Below, one piece after another: positions 5,232-6,191 of a stretch of DNA of 6,191 nt (positions within the stretch are counted from its first letter, which is position 1; each line of letters opens with the position of its first letter). The notes under the pieces are model-generated. The model did no database searches, was not told the DNA's origin, and was given only the letters and a program-made list of their open reading frames with translations. The DNA comes from Prevotellamassilia sp. (GTDB lineage Bacteria; Bacteroidota; Bacteroidia; Bacteroidales; Bacteroidaceae), in the NCBI GenBank assembly GCA_018383375.1, contig JAHAWW010000252.1, positions 1-6,191 on the forward strand, given 5' to 3'. Position numbers and translations under genes: made by a program.

Positions 5232-6191
5232 TTAACCGAAAAAGAGGTAGCAGATGAAGATGGCAGCGATGATGCCGGCCAGGTCGGCCAGAAGGCCGCA
5301 ACTCACGGCGTGGCGGGTATATTTCACGCCCACCGAACCGAAATAGACGGCCAACACATAAAAAGTGGTGTCGGTGGAACCTTGAAAGATACACGACAGG
5401 CGGCCCACAAAACTGTCGGCGCCGTAGGTTTCCATGGCGTTCACCATCATGCCTCTTGCGCCCGAGCCGCTCAGCGGTTTCATCAAGGCTGTGGGCAGTG
5501 CGCCCACCCAGTCGGTGGCGGCGCCGAGGCTCTTCACCACCCACGTCAGGCCGCCAATCAACCAGTCCATGGCGCCCGAAGCCTTAAACACGCCGATGCC
5601 CACGAGTATGGCCACCAAGAAGGGGATGATGCGCACGGCCGTGTTGAAGCCCTCTTTGGCGCCCTCGATAAAAGCGTCGTAGACATTGACCCGGTGCACC
5701 AGTCCGGCCAAGAGAAACGCCATGATGACGCCGAAGAGCATCACGTTGGCCGTGTTAGTGCCCACGGTGTTCATCAAGGGACCGTCGAGGCGCGAAAAGC
5801 CCCATATCATCCCGGCCATCACCAGCGACATTCCGCCCAGCGTGAGCAATATGGTGCGGTTGAGCAGGTTGATGCGCTGAAACAGACTCGTCACCACAAT
5901 GCCGGCCAGTGTCGACACGAAAGTGGCCAGCAAGATGGGAATGAACACGTCGGTGGGCTGTGCGGCGCCCATTTGTGCGCGATACACCAAGATGCTCACG
6001 GGGATAATAGTCAGGCCCGACGTGTTGAGCACGAGGAACATAATCATCGGGTTTGACGCCGTGTCTTTCTTGGGATTGAGTTCTTGCATGCCCTCCATGG
6101 CTTTGAGGCCCAGTGGGGTGGCGGCATTGTCGAGTCCCAGCATGTTGGCCGAGATGTTCATGAAGATGTTGCCCACCACGGGGTGTCCCTT
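5232..6191 (-). CDS. Fused spore maturation protein SpmA-SpmB (nucleoside recognition/Gate domain), 5' end beyond window
   Basis: About 319 residues are visible, and the frame remains open through the right window edge (upstream codons read KGHPV), so the N-terminus is missing. The first visible part is SpmA-like: PVVGNIFMNISANMLGLDNAATPLGLKAM is a hallmark region. The second part is SpmB-like: VNVYDAFIEGAKEGFNTAVRIIPFL, then the segment with GIGVFKASGAMDWL, then LMKPLSGSGARGMM and FQGSTDTTFYVLAVYFGS. Both halves are rich in membrane segments. In Bacillus, separate SpmA and SpmB are needed for normal spore-core dehydration. The fused form occurs in Bacteroidetes that make no spores, and its transported or sensed molecule is not known. 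The stop TAA (5234-5232) is 32 bases before the flippase start, suggesting one operon. The internal GTG at 6179-6177 is not the real start, because conserved sequence continues upstream of it. Confidence 0.93.
   Translation of the reverse strand, partial: KGHPVVGNIFMNISANMLGLDNAATPLGLKAMEGMQELNPKKDTASNPMIMFLVLNTSGLTIIPVSILVYRAQMGAAQPTDVFIPILLATFVSTLAGIVVTSLFQRINLLNRTILLTLGGMSLVMAGMIWGFSRLDGPLMNTVGTNTANVMLFGVIMAFLLAGLVHRVNVYDAFIEGAKEGFNTAVRIIPFLVAILVGIGVFKASGAMDWLIGGLTWVVKSLGAATDWVGALPTALMKPLSGSGARGMMVNAMETYGADSFVGRLSCIFQGSTDTTFYVLAVYFGSVGVKYTRHAVSCGLLADLAGIIAAIFICYLFFG

Noticed and set aside
3880..5235. A 451-codon open frame on the plus strand
   Set aside because: It lies antisense to the flippase, which has clear family signatures. 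The translation is rich in His, Gly and Glu with no recognisable domain, as expected from the opposite strand of a GC-biased membrane-protein gene.
5224..5239. Small hairpin TCGGTT-TTTT-AACCGA at the end of the SpmA-SpmB gene
   Set aside because: The stem is only 6 bases and partly A/T, it overlaps the stop codon, and no U-run follows on the minus strand. The flippase starts 32 bases later, which favours read-through.
5109..6056. A 315-codon open frame on the plus strand
   Set aside because: Antisense to the SpmA-SpmB fusion and the flippase start. The product is low-complexity, His/Gln-rich and resembles no known family.
6177..6179. GTG as the start of the SpmA-SpmB protein
   Set aside because: Conserved SpmA sequence (KGHPV...) continues in frame through the window edge, so this is an internal valine codon.

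Overview
The window is a compact stretch of bacterial chromosome with seven protein-coding genes, all on the minus strand. It reads from the right edge to the left edge: spmA/spmB-type fusion (5' end cut off) > MOP-family flippase > M16 peptidase > Nudix hydrolase > ruvB > ybeY > tyrS (3' end cut off). No tRNA, rRNA, CRISPR array, insertion sequence or phage gene is visible, and no stretch longer than about 100 bases lacks a gene.

The organism is most likely a member of the Bacteroidetes, probably order Bacteroidales (Prevotella/Bacteroides-like). Four things suggest this. The YbeY metal motif ends in Asp instead of the usual third His, in the form I associate with Bacteroidales. The spore maturation proteins SpmA and SpmB are fused into one protein, as in non-sporulating Bacteroidetes. 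The starts lack clear Shine-Dalgarno sequences and often have A-rich upstream sequence. An exact TAnnTTTG box, the Bacteroidetes -7 promoter element, lies before ruvB. The G+C content looks moderately high (mid-50s percent by eye), which favours a higher-GC Prevotellaceae-like lineage, but genus-level placement is only inference.

Right part (3757-6191): a two-domain Gate/nucleoside-recognition membrane protein is followed after about 30 bases by a 14-segment flippase, so the two are probably co-transcribed. Middle (1868-3655): a 101-base spacer holding a long inverted repeat separates the flippase from an M16B zinc peptidase, which is followed 21 bases later by a zinc-ribbon Nudix hydrolase. 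Left part (1-1792): a 75-base spacer with an imperfect hairpin and a candidate promoter precedes ruvB. ruvB overlaps ybeY by ATGA, and tyrS follows 54 bases later. This left block is a housekeeping cluster for recombination, rRNA maturation and tRNA charging.

I found no convincing new biological system. The least explained item is the 14-of-15 inverted repeat at 3672-3686/3744-3758, whose outer arm contains most of the flippase stop codon. The hairpin plus -7 box before ruvB is the next most useful regulatory lead. The long plus-strand open frames are antisense shadows of the real genes.
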